DNA from: Bacillota bacterium
Lineage (GTDB): Bacteria; Bacillota; Limnochordia; Limnochordales; ZCTH02-B6
Assembly (NCBI GenBank): GCA_017577945.1
Contig: PKQS01000009.1
Location: 1 to 64,000, forward strand
Direction of reading: 5' to 3'
DNA: 64,000 nucleotides
The notes beneath the pieces were generated by a model that saw only the letters and a program-made list of their open reading frames with translations, searched no databases and was not told the origin of the DNA. The position numbers and the translations under genes were made by a program. Positions 1 through 7,991 of this stretch are shown one piece after another. The first letter of the stretch is position 1. Each line of letters begins with the position of its first letter.

Positions 1-1
1 C

Positions 2-1105
2 AACGTGGCCAAGGTAGATGGGGAGCCTTCGCCCGGTGACATTGTGGATGTGCGCGCGGCTAACGGCGAGGGGCTGGGCCGGGGCTATTACAACCCCCAT
101 TCCCAAATCGTCATCCGCCTGCTGACCCGTACCGACGAGCCCATTGACGACGCCTTTTTTGCGGAACGCATCCGGCGGGCCCGGGCGTGGCGGGCACGCT
201 TCATGCCTGGCGCCACCTCGTACCGGCTCGTTTACTCCGAAGGCGACCTGCTCCCGGGCTTGATCGTCGACCGCTACGAGGACGTCCTGGTGGTCCAGTT
301 TCTCACCTTGGGCATGGACGTGCGCCGGGACCAGATCGTGCGGATTCTTGCCGAGCTTGAGAAACCGCGCGCCATCTACGAGCGCAGCGATGTGCCCAGC
401 CGCAAGTACGAGGGGTTGGAGCTGCGCACAGGACTGCTTTGGGGAGAGCTCCCGCCGCAGCCGATGGTCATCAAGGAGAACGGCTTGTCCTTCGAGGTCG
501 ACGTGGTAGCCGGCCAAAAGACGGGCTACTTCCTGGATCAGAAGGAGAACCGCCAAGCCCTAGCCCAGTTGGTTCCCGGCGCGCGGGTGCTGGACGTTTT
601 CTGCCACAACGGCCCCTTTTCCGTGCACGCCTTGCAGTTTGGGGCCCGTGAAGTGCTGGGGGTGGACAGTTCCGCCCAGGCCCTTGAGACGGCGCGCCGC
701 AACGCTGCCCTGAACGGTTTCACAGACGCTGCCCGCTTTGTGGAAGCCAACGCTTTTGACTTGCTGCGGGAACTGGACCGCACCGGTGACCGGTACGACG
801 TCGTGATCTTGGACCCGCCGGCGTTCGCCAAGAGCAAATCCCATTTCGAATCCGCCCGGCGGGGCTACAAGGAAATCAACCTGCGGGCGATTAAGCTTCT
901 TCGTCCCGGCGGGTTTCTCGTCACCTGCTCCTGCTCGCACCACATGCCCGCGGATGCCTTTTACGAGCTGGTCCTCGAAGCGGCGTCCGACGCCCGGCGC
1001 CCGCTGCGGCTGGTCGAGTGGCGGGGCCAAGCCAAGGATCATCCGGTCCTGGCCGGCGTGCCGGAGACCGCATACCTCAAGTGCCTCATCTTCCAGGTCC
1101 TCTGA
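2..1105 (+). CDS. Class I rRNA methyltransferase, RlmI/RlmK-like (5' end outside window)
   Basis: This is a SAM-dependent RNA methyltransferase of the PUA plus Rossmann type (COG1092), which methylates a cytosine C5 in 23S rRNA in related proteins. The frame is open to the window edge and begins inside the PUA domain (PGDIVDV, LGRGYYNP), so the true start lies upstream; the GTG at 5 is probably internal. The SAM-binding loop is VLDVFCHNGPFSVHAL at about residue 197, and the catalytic loop is VILDPPAFAKSK near residue 270. A late Cys-rich strand (TCSCSHHM) is typical of the family. The exact target base cannot be read from the sequence. No partner gene is visible; it is separated from the liv operon by 320 bp. 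Confidence 0.9.
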   Translation, partial: NVAKVDGEPSPGDIVDVRAANGEGLGRGYYNPHSQIVIRLLTRTDEPIDDAFFAERIRRARAWRARFMPGATSYRLVYSEGDLLPGLIVDRYEDVLVVQFLTLGMDVRRDQIVRILAELEKPRAIYERSDVPSRKYEGLELRTGLLWGELPPQPMVIKENGLSFEVDVVAGQKTGYFLDQKENRQALAQLVPGARVLDVFCHNGPFSVHALQFGAREVLGVDSSAQALETARRNAALNGFTDAARFVEANAFDLLRELDRTGDRYDVVILDPPAFAKSKSHFESARRGYKEINLRAIKLLRPGGFLVTCSCSHHMPADAFYELVLEAASDARRPLRLVEWRGQAKDHPVLAGVPETAYLKCLIFQVL

Positions 1106-1286
1106 CCGGTCCAAAGCAGTTTAACCCGCTGCACCTGTGAACCCCCACCCCCGCTGCCCGGGGGCCCAGCCTGCATTAGACTCGCGACCGGTTGGCCCAG
1201 CTGTCGTGTGAGCTGCCGTATGTCCGAGGACGCCGATCTCCCGGGCCATGGCGGTGCTCCTCCGTGTCTGGAATCGGCGCAGGATC

Positions 1287-1352
1287 ACGGTCTCCTTGTG
1301 GCCTCTGAGACTACCGTACGGGGCACCCCTGAGCTAAGAGGCCACATTTTTT
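1287..1352 (+). terminator. Hairpin terminator or attenuator ahead of liv operon
   Basis: GTGGCCTCT at 1298-1306 pairs with AGAGGCCAC at 1337-1345 and is followed by ATTTTTT, a good intrinsic terminator. The 5' arm also lies in the loop of an alternative stem, ACGGTCTC (1287-1294) with GAGAC-TA-CCGT (1307-1317), so the two folds exclude each other. It may simply end transcription from the methyltransferase gene, or act as an attenuator for the liv genes 72 bp downstream. The rest of the 1106-1424 gap holds no gene I can recognise. Confidence 0.6.
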
Positions 1353-1424
1353 AACTCTAGAAAGGAAAAACTCTTATGCTGACAGCATGATCGGCACATA
1401 AGCATTCTCTACGCAAACGCCCAA

Positions 1425-2354
1425 ATGAGTGGTCGATCCATGGAATTCGTCGCAGAACTCGCCGCACCGTTTCTCACCGGTATTCTTCACGGCAGCTTGT
1501 TCACGCTCATGGGCATCGGCCTCACAATGACGTTTGCCGTCACCCGGATGATCAACTTCGCCCACGCGGAGCTGGTCACGCTGGGAGCCTACACGACGGT
1601 TGTCGCCGTCAACATGTACGGCTGGGGCATCTGGCCGTCGATCCTGGTTTCCGTCCTGCTGAGTCTCATCGTTGCGGTCGTCGTTGACGAAGCCATCTAC
1701 AAACCCCTCAACGCCAAGCGGGCACCGGCTTTGTACCTGATGGTGGCCTCCATCGGCGTCAGCATGGTGCTGCGCCACTTGATCTACATCTTCGCCGACA
1801 TCAACGGGTTGCTAAATGTAAAGGCACGGGTATTGACCCAGCCGGTCATGTTCATCGGGTACGGAACGGTCACCAACGTGCACCTGTACGCCGTGCCTGG
1901 GGCGTTGCTCATTGCCCTTGGGCTGCACTTCTTCCTGACGCGCACGCTTACGGGCAAGCTCATGCGGGCCGTGGCGGACAACATGATGCTCGCGCAGGCG
2001 TCGGCCGCCCCGGTGATGCGGATCCGCCGGCTGGCGTGGGCGGCGGCCGGTGCCATGGCGGGGCTGGCAGGGGCCGTCTGGGCGGTCTACTCGCCGGTGA
2101 CGCCCATGGTGGGCTGGGGCCTTTTGCCCCGCATGTTCGCGTCCTCCATCATCGGCGGGCTTGTGAACTTCTCCGGCACCTTCCTCGGCGCCTATATAGT
2201 GGGGTTTGCTGAGAACCTTGGCATCTTCCTCGCCAACTACTTCTTCGGCACGCCGCTGGACTACCGGGGCATCATCACGTTCCTGATCGTGGTGGTCATG
2301 CTCTTGTGGCGGCCGGCGGGCGTGTTGGCCAAGCGGGGGGCAGTGCGTCCGTGA
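1425..2354 (+). CDS. livH: Branched-chain amino acid ABC transporter permease LivH
   Basis: Inner-membrane permease of the HAAT family, which with LivM forms the channel for leucine, isoleucine and valine (or related amides). The protein has 309 residues, the usual length, with about eight hydrophobic segments and the family patterns FTLMGIGLTMTFAVTRMINF near the N-terminus and AVWAVYSPVTP further on. ATGs at 1425 and 1440 are both possible starts; neither has a clear Shine-Dalgarno site. It is first in a tightly overlapped livH-livM-livG-livF-binding protein operon and its stop overlaps the livM start by 4 bp, which suggests translational coupling. The substrate is inferred from the family only. 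Confidence 0.93.
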   Translation: MSGRSMEFVAELAAPFLTGILHGSLFTLMGIGLTMTFAVTRMINFAHAELVTLGAYTTVVAVNMYGWGIWPSILVSVLLSLIVAVVVDEAIYKPLNAKRAPALYLMVASIGVSMVLRHLIYIFADINGLLNVKARVLTQPVMFIGYGTVTNVHLYAVPGALLIALGLHFFLTRTLTGKLMRAVADNMMLAQASAAPVMRIRRLAWAAAGAMAGLAGAVWAVYSPVTPMVGWGLLPRMFASSIIGGLVNFSGTFLGAYIVGFAENLGIFLANYFFGTPLDYRGIITFLIVVVMLLWRPAGVLAKRGAVRP

Positions 2355-3412
2355 ACTTGACGCCGCTCATCGTCTCGTTCCTGGTCTTCTACGGGCTGTA
2401 CTTCATCCTGTCCCTCAGCCTCAACCTCGAATACGGCTATGCCGGGCAGCCCAACTTCGGCAAGGTCTTCTTCTATTCGGTCGGCGCCTACACCGCCGGG
2501 GCCGTGAGCGCCCATGTGCTGCGCTGGGTTTCCTTTGGGCCTATGGGAGAGGCGCTTGGGCTGCAGCCGGTCATGGATATCTGCTCCGCGGCGGCCGCTG
2601 TGGTCCGGGAGCGCCTGGCAGCCGAGCATCCGGGCCTCATGGCGGCGATCTTTATCGGCTCGCTGCTGCTGGCGGCCGTCATCGGTGCGGCGGCCGGGTA
2701 CCTGCTGTCCTACCCGGCGCTGCGGGTGCGGGAAGTGTACCTGGCCATGGTGCTGCTCATCGTGGCCGAGATCAGCCGCAGCTATGTGCGGGCCAACAGC
2801 GCCATCGCCTGCGGGGCGCATGGGCTGGTGGGGATTCCCAACCCGCTCTTGTGGGTGGGTGACCCCGGGCTCCGGGGCTACCTCTATGCGGCGGTGGTGC
2901 TGGTCATTGCCGGATTGATGTACGCGATCGCCGAGCGGCTGGCCAACTCGCCCTTCGGCCGGGTGCTCAAGGCCGTGCGCGACGATGAGCTGGCAGCGCA
3001 GGTGCTGGGCAAGCGGGTGGCCCAGGTCAAAGGCCAGGTGATGGCCATCGGGTCCGCCATGGCGGCGGTGGCTGGGGTCCTGTACGCGTTTCATGTGCAG
3101 TTTGTGGGCGCGGAGGACTTCATCCCCGTCATCACCTTCCACGCCCTGGCGATGGTGATCCTGGGCGGTGCGGCCAACAACAAGGGCGTGGCCCTGGGTG
3201 CCTTGATCCTGACAGCCGTCGACCGCATGAGCCGCACATCGTTCCTGGCCCTGTTTGGCATCCAGCCGGCCTTTGACGTCAACTACCTGCGCTACGTCAT
3301 CATCGGGGCGCTGCTGGTGGTGCTCATTATGTTTCGGCCTCAGGGGCTGGTGCCCGAGCGGCCTGTGCAGACCCCGGCCGTGGAGGTGTTTGCCCGCCGT
3401 GGCTCTGCTTGA
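2351..3412 (+). CDS. livM: Branched-chain amino acid ABC transporter permease LivM
   Basis: Second permease of the liv importer, 353 residues from the GTG at 2351, which overlaps the livH stop in a GTGA arrangement. Upstream in-frame starts would add residues inside livH and are unlikely. Family features include SLNLEYGYAGQPNFGKVFFY near the N-terminus, the long loop before KAVRDDELAAQVLGKRVAQV (the EAA-like segment that contacts the ATPases), and ILGGAANNKGVALGA late in the protein. About ten hydrophobic segments are visible. The stop overlaps the livG start by 14 bp. Confidence 0.92.
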   Translation: MNLTPLIVSFLVFYGLYFILSLSLNLEYGYAGQPNFGKVFFYSVGAYTAGAVSAHVLRWVSFGPMGEALGLQPVMDICSAAAAVVRERLAAEHPGLMAAIFIGSLLLAAVIGAAAGYLLSYPALRVREVYLAMVLLIVAEISRSYVRANSAIACGAHGLVGIPNPLLWVGDPGLRGYLYAAVVLVIAGLMYAIAERLANSPFGRVLKAVRDDELAAQVLGKRVAQVKGQVMAIGSAMAAVAGVLYAFHVQFVGAEDFIPVITFHALAMVILGGAANNKGVALGALILTAVDRMSRTSFLALFGIQPAFDVNYLRYVIIGALLVVLIMFRPQGLVPERPVQTPAVEVFARRGSA

Positions 3413-4175
3413 AGTGAAGGGGCTGCAAAAGGACTTCGGCGGCGCGACGGCCGTGGCCGGGGTTGACTTTGCGCTGGAGGCGGGCGAGTTTGTGGGCCTC
3501 ATCGGCCCCAACGGCAGCGGCAAGACGACCCTTTTCAATCTGCTCTCCGGCGTGCTGAAACCCACCAAGGGGGAGATTCGCTTCGACGGCCGGCGCATCG
3601 ACGGCTGGCCGCCGGACCGCATCTTCCACGCGGGCCTTGTCCGCACGTTCCAGGTGCCGCGGCTATTCCGCAACATGACGACGCTGGAAAACGCCCTGCT
3701 GCCGCCGGAGGGGCAGTTGGGTGAAAGCCCGTGGCACGCGCTGTGGCCCAAGCGGTGGCGGTCGCAGGAGGTGCAGCTGGCGGAGAAAGCCCGTGCGGTG
3801 CTGGAGACGTTCAAGCTGGACCATGCGGCGCTGCAAGCGACAACGGAGCTGTCCGGCGGGCAGATGAAGCTCCTGGAAGCGGCCCGGGCGCTTATGGGCA
3901 AGGCGAAGCTGCTGTTGTTTGACGAGCCGGCCGCGGGCGTGGCGCCGGCATTAGCCCGGCGGGTTTTTGACCATCTCCGCCGCATGCAGCAGGAAACCGG
4001 GATGACGCTGTTGGTCATCGAGCACCGGTTGGACGTGCTGTTTGAGTACGTGGACTACGTGATTGTCATGGACCGGGGGCGCATCATCGCCCGCGGGAAA
4101 CCGGCGGAGATAGCCAGGGACCCGCGCGTTATCGAGGCGTATTTCGGCGGGACCGGCGTGGGTGAAGCCGGGTGA
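3399..4175 (+). CDS. livG: Branched-chain amino acid ABC transporter ATPase LivG
   Basis: Cytoplasmic ATPase of the liv importer, 258 residues. I chose the GTG at 3399 (VALLEVKGLQKDFGG) because it gives the standard LivG length and N-terminus; the open frame continues further upstream inside livM but has no reason to be coding there. Walker A is GPNGSGKTT, the signature is LSGGQMKLLEAARAL, Walker B is LLLFDEPAAGV, and the switch histidine is in LLVIEHRLD. The C-terminal segment with VIEAYFGG is typical of LivG and separates it from LivF. The gene overlaps both neighbours. Confidence 0.93.
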   Translation: MALLEVKGLQKDFGGATAVAGVDFALEAGEFVGLIGPNGSGKTTLFNLLSGVLKPTKGEIRFDGRRIDGWPPDRIFHAGLVRTFQVPRLFRNMTTLENALLPPEGQLGESPWHALWPKRWRSQEVQLAEKARAVLETFKLDHAALQATTELSGGQMKLLEAARALMGKAKLLLFDEPAAGVAPALARRVFDHLRRMQQETGMTLLVIEHRLDVLFEYVDYVIVMDRGRIIARGKPAEIARDPRVIEAYFGGTGVGEAG

Positions 4176-4957
4176 GGGATAGGAAGATGGCGGCAACGGC
4201 GTTGAAAGCGGCGGCGAGCCAGGGAACCGGCACGACGGCCGGTGCGCCGGCCCTGTTGGTCGAGGGCTTGCACGCGGGCTATGGGAAGGTGCAGATCGTC
4301 CACGGCGTTTCTCTGACCGCCGAGCGGGGACAGGTCGTCGTCGTGCTCGGGCCCAACGGCAGCGGCAAGAGCACGTTTGTGAAGGCCGTATACGGTCTGG
4401 CCGACCAGTTTGCGGGTTCCGTCAAGCATTTTGGCGAGGAAATCTCCCGGACCGCGCCCGAGGTGCTCGCCCGGCGGGGCATCGGCTACGTGCCCCAGCG
4501 GGACAACGTGTTCGTGACGCTGACCGTCCAGGAGAACCTGGACGTAGGGCTTGCGCCGGTGCCCCGGGCCGAAAGGCGCGAGCGGCTGGAGCGGGTCTTC
4601 GAGCTGTTTCCGCTGCTTTACGAGCGGCGAAAGCAGCCGGCCGGGACGCTGTCGGGCGGCGAGCGGCAGATGTTGGCCATGGCGCGGGCCCTTTTGCCGC
4701 AGCCGTCGGTGCTGCTCTTGGACGAGCCGACGGCAGCCCTGGCCAGTAAGGTGACGGCGCATCTGTTTCAGATTGTCCGTTCCATCGCCGATTCAGGCGT
4801 CGCGGTGGTGCTGGTGGAGCAAAACGCCCGCCAGGCCCTGCAAATCTGCGACTGGGCATATGTCCTCATCAACGGCCAGGTGGCCTTTGAGGGCAAGGGC
4901 CGTGACATCGCAGGCAACCAGGAGGTGGTGCGGCAGGTTCTCGGGGAAGCCCGCTAA
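4172..4957 (+). CDS. livF: Branched-chain amino acid ABC transporter ATPase LivF
   Basis: Second ATPase of the liv importer, pairing with LivG. It has 261 residues from the GTG at 4172 (GTGA overlap with livG); an ATG at 4187 is an alternative. Walker A is GPNGSGKST, the signature is LSGGERQMLAMARAL, Walker B is VLLLDEPTAAL, and the H-loop position reads LVEQNARQAL, as is usual for LivF where Gln replaces His. The protein ends with QEVVRQVLG, close to the family ending. A gap of 169 bp without an obvious terminator separates it from the binding-protein gene. Confidence 0.93.
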   Translation: MRDRKMAATALKAAASQGTGTTAGAPALLVEGLHAGYGKVQIVHGVSLTAERGQVVVVLGPNGSGKSTFVKAVYGLADQFAGSVKHFGEEISRTAPEVLARRGIGYVPQRDNVFVTLTVQENLDVGLAPVPRAERRERLERVFELFPLLYERRKQPAGTLSGGERQMLAMARALLPQPSVLLLDEPTAALASKVTAHLFQIVRSIADSGVAVVLVEQNARQALQICDWAYVLINGQVAFEGKGRDIAGNQEVVRQVLGEAR

Positions 4958-5126
4958 GACGCGTTAGGCCTGCCGACGGAGGCCCGCCGAGCCCGGCGAC
5001 AGGGGCCGGCGCCGCGAAGCTCAAGCGGCGCGGGGGAAACGCCGGCAGGGACGGCTGACGGCTGGCGCAGCCTGGGACGAAGGTTTTGAGAGTTGGAAAA
5101 CCTTGGAGAGAAGGGGGTTGCTGCTT

Positions 5127-6347
5127 GTGCGCATGCGTGCTCGTTTGTCTTTTTGGAGCCTCGTGGTCGTGATGGTGCTGGTGGCATCGCTGGCCGCTTC
5201 TGCGCAGACCCGCATCCCCATTGGGGTGCTGTTGCCCTTCACCGGCGCCGGCGCGGCGGAAGGGCCTTTTATGCGCAACGCCGCGGAGCTTGCGTTTGAG
5301 GAAATCCATGAAATGCTGGCCGCCGCCCGTTCGAACATCCGCTTCCAGCTTGTGATCGAGGACACCAAGACGACGCCGGAAGGGGCATTGGCCGCGATCG
5401 AGTCGCTGGCCGCAGCGGGCGTGCAGATCGTCATCGGCCCGTACTCGTCGGCCGCATCGTCGGGTGTGCGCGGTTTTGCCGACGCCAATAAGATCTTGGT
5501 GATCAGCGCGTCGTCCACGAGCCCGGCGCTGGCCATTCCGAACGACTATTTGTTCCGTTTGATCGTGTCCGACACGCTGCAGGGGTCGGCCGTCTCGGCG
5601 CTCATCAACCACGACGGTTACCGGCAAGTGGTCGTGTTCCACCGCGGCGACTCCTACGGTGCGGGCATGGCCAACGCGTTCAAGTCGGTGTTTGAGTCGC
5701 AGTACGGCGGCACGGTGCACCTCTTGCCTTACGACCCGGATCTGCCGGACTTCGCCGCGGAAGTGCAGAACTTGGCGCAGACCGTGCGGCGGTTGGGCGT
5801 CAACAACACGGCGGTGCTGCTGGTCGCTTTCCAGCCTGACGGCCTGAACATCTTGGGCCATGCGCGGCTTGACCCGACGCTGACCCGGGTAAAGTGGTAC
5901 GGCAGCAAGGACGCTTTCTCGCCGGTCATGTACCCGCCGCACGCACCGGCGGAGATCAGCGCGTTTATGGCGTCGGTCAAGATGTCGGGTGCCTTCCCGG
6001 CGCCGCCGATGGGTCCGATGCGGGCCATGTTTGAGGCCAAGTACCGCCAGCGCTTCGGGCATGATCCGAGCCCGTGGGCCTTGTACATGTACGACGCGGC
6101 TTGGATCGCGGCCTTGTCGGTGCTGGTGGCGGGCGAGTACAACGGCGAGGTTCTCCGCGATGTGGCCCGGGTCATCGCCGCCCACTACATCGGCGCGAGC
6201 GGCCACAAGCTCCTGGACGCCAATGACGACGCCGCCATCGGCGACTACGAGATCATGCAGGCCCGCCAGGTGGGCGACACCTACGCGCCGGTCGTCATCG
6301 GCAAGTGGAGCAGCGGGACCGGAGAGTTGGTTCTCAACAACAACTAA
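5127..6347 (+). CDS. livJ: Branched-chain amino acid ABC transporter substrate-binding protein
   Basis: Extracytoplasmic binding protein of the liv importer (type I periplasmic-binding fold, Peripla_BP_6). A Shine-Dalgarno stretch GGAGAGAAGGGGG at 5105-5117 fits the GTG at 5127, giving VRMRARL followed by a hydrophobic signal core and an AxA-type cleavage near SAAS-AQT. The mature N-terminus IPIGVLLPFTGAGAAEG is the classic ligand-binding start, and VIGPYSSAASSGV contains the Ser region that grips the amino acid. There is no lipobox Cys, so it is either soluble in a periplasm or held by the signal. Unusually, it is the last gene in the operon rather than the first. It is followed by a strong terminator. 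Confidence 0.92.
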   Translation: MRMRARLSFWSLVVVMVLVASLAASAQTRIPIGVLLPFTGAGAAEGPFMRNAAELAFEEIHEMLAAARSNIRFQLVIEDTKTTPEGALAAIESLAAAGVQIVIGPYSSAASSGVRGFADANKILVISASSTSPALAIPNDYLFRLIVSDTLQGSAVSALINHDGYRQVVVFHRGDSYGAGMANAFKSVFESQYGGTVHLLPYDPDLPDFAAEVQNLAQTVRRLGVNNTAVLLVAFQPDGLNILGHARLDPTLTRVKWYGSKDAFSPVMYPPHAPAEISAFMASVKMSGAFPAPPMGPMRAMFEAKYRQRFGHDPSPWALYMYDAAWIAALSVLVAGEYNGEVLRDVARVIAAHYIGASGHKLLDANDDAAIGDYEIMQARQVGDTYAPVVIGKWSSGTGELVLNNN

Positions 6348-6404
6348 CTACGCACCACAGCTGTGACCTGAGCGCGGCACATCTGCCGCTGGCGTAGCGT
6401 AAAG

Positions 6405-6453
6405 GCTGGCCCAACGGGTCGACTTCGCTCAAACCGTTGGGCCAGCGCTTTTC
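6405..6453 (+). terminator. Intrinsic terminator after liv operon
   Basis: Perfect 13-bp arms GCTGGCCCAACGG (6405-6417) and CCGTTGGGCCAGC (6434-6446), a 16-base loop, then GCTTTTC. It lies 58 bp after the binding-protein stop and should end the liv transcript. The 236 bp from here to purU show no gene, only the purU ribosome site at the end. Confidence 0.9.
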
Positions 6454-6689
6454 ATGGTGTCGTTTCTGGGCGCCTGTACGGTCCGGGGAAATTGCAGCCC
6501 GGCCCGTACCTTGCCCAGCCAGTAAATCTCGTCTTTCCTTTACGAATCCGGCAGGCGGTGCAGGAGATCGGCCGTCAGCGAGGTATTGGACATCTTTATA
6601 TCAGCCACGTGCGCAGCGCGTTGCGCCGGAAAATGCGGTGCAGTGCGCACAAAGCGTGCGTAGTTCCTGCCAAAGGAAGGTCTAGTGCG

Positions 6690-7544
6690 TTGCAGGACCG
6701 AGGCCGATTGATCGTTTCGTGCCCGGACCGGCCGGGCATCGTCGCCGCACTGTCGAGGTTTCTGTTCACGGCCGGTGCCAACATCGTCCAGTCGGATCAA
6801 TATTCGACCGACCCCTGGGGCGGCCGCTTCTTCATGCGGGTGGAGTTTGAACTGCCGGGTTTGGCCGACCGCTATGAGCAGCTCCGGCGGGACTTTGCCC
6901 CCGTGGCCCAGGAATTCCAGATGGAGTGGGAACTGAAGCGGGTTTGGCCGCCCAAGCGCATGGCCATTCTGGTTTCGCGCGAGGAACACTGCTTGCTGGA
7001 CCTGCTTTGGCGCTGGCAGGCCGGGGAGTTGGGGGTAGAGATTCCGCTGGTCATCAGCAACCACCCCCACTTGGCGCACCGGGTGGAGCCGTTCGGCATT
7101 CCCTTTTACCACCTGCCCATCGAGCCCGGAGGAAAAGAACGACAGGAACAGCAGATGCTCGAGCTGCTGCGGGGCCGGGTCGATTTTGTGGTGTTGGCCC
7201 GCTACATGCAGATTCTCACCCCGGCATTCCTGGCCGAGTACCCTCACCGGGTCATCAACATCCATCATTCGTTTTTGCCGGCATTTGTCGGGGCGCGCCC
7301 GTACCACCAGGCGTACGCACGGGGGGTCAAGCTCATCGGCGCGACGGCCCACTACGCTACCGAGGAGCTGGATCAAGGGCCCATTATCGAGCAGGACGTC
7401 ATCCGGGTCGACCATCGGGACGATCCGGAGAGCTTGCGCCGCAAGGGGCGGGACATCGAGCGGCTGGTGCTGGCCAGGGCGGTGAAGCTCCACGCGGAGG
7501 ATCGCGTCATCGTGTTCGGTAACAAGACGATCGTATTTGCATAA
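6690..7544 (+). CDS. purU: Formyltetrahydrofolate deformylase PurU
   Basis: Hydrolyses 10-formyltetrahydrofolate to tetrahydrofolate and formate, balancing one-carbon pools and supplying formate for purine synthesis. The TTG at 6690 sits 9 bp after AAAGGAAGG and gives 284 residues, the normal PurU length; the longer open frame upstream is not conserved coding. An N-terminal ACT domain ([17 protein letters not shown], residues 5-80) is followed by a formyltransferase domain with ISNHPHLA, the catalytic-region [18 protein letters not shown] and [17 protein letters not shown]. It stands alone between two terminating regions. Confidence 0.95.
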   Translation: MQDRGRLIVSCPDRPGIVAALSRFLFTAGANIVQSDQYSTDPWGGRFFMRVEFELPGLADRYEQLRRDFAPVAQEFQMEWELKRVWPPKRMAILVSREEHCLLDLLWRWQAGELGVEIPLVISNHPHLAHRVEPFGIPFYHLPIEPGGKERQEQQMLELLRGRVDFVVLARYMQILTPAFLAEYPHRVINIHHSFLPAFVGARPYHQAYARGVKLIGATAHYATEELDQGPIIEQDVIRVDHRDDPESLRRKGRDIERLVLARAVKLHAEDRVIVFGNKTIVFA

Positions 7545-7567
7545 GCGCGCAGCGCGGATCCCGCACC

Positions 7568-7745
7568 AGCGGGCGACTTTGTCGCTTTTCCAGCACTTCC
7601 ACGGGGGCCGGGCCGTCGAGGCAGATGTCGCCCAGGTAAACGATCCGGTCGACGCCGGACCGCTCGATGTCCTCCAGGACAGCGTCCAAGGCGAACAGCT
7701 GGAGCGTTTCCTTATGTACAGCACCTTGGAATGGAAAATAGCCAC
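7568..7745 (-). pseudogene. Remnant of a YfcE/MJ0936-type metallophosphoesterase
   Basis: On the minus strand one frame reads LFALDAVLEDIERSGVDRI followed by VYLGDICLDGPAPVEVLE, the start of a small calcineurin-like phosphoesterase (compare the family pattern HGNLxALDAVLxDI). Upstream a ribosome site and GTG (about 7745) begin VAIF, which matches the usual first strand, but the DxH metal motif is lost in a scrambled stretch and the frame shifts by one base near GGAAAC. The C-terminal three quarters of the enzyme are absent. The remainder of 7545-7991 holds no other gene; the chemotaxis gene's leader fills the end. Confidence 0.55.
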
Positions 7746-7991
7746 ATCACCTTTCAATTACACCATATACGGACCTCAAGCGCCCTGCTGACTTCTCGCT
7801 TTAGCAAGCGCCTATCGCCACCGATCCATGCTAGTGAAGCGGGGACGAACGTCGTAGGGCTATCGGCCACCCTGCCCCGGTTTGGGACCGAAGGGTCGCG
7901 GGACGAACCACGCACGGAGGGTCGGTTCTACACCAGAGTACTCCGTTAGAAGCTCTACCGGACCAGGTGTCGCACCAAGGAGGGGCATACG

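Noticed and set aside
1106-1424. A T-box leucine riboswitch ahead of the liv operon
   Set aside because: A terminator is present but the T-box AGGGTGGNACCGCG sequence is absent.
7790-7991. A c-di-GMP riboswitch ahead of the chemoreceptor
   Set aside because: The region is structured and GC-rich, but I could not find the conserved GEMM core or tetraloop receptor pattern.
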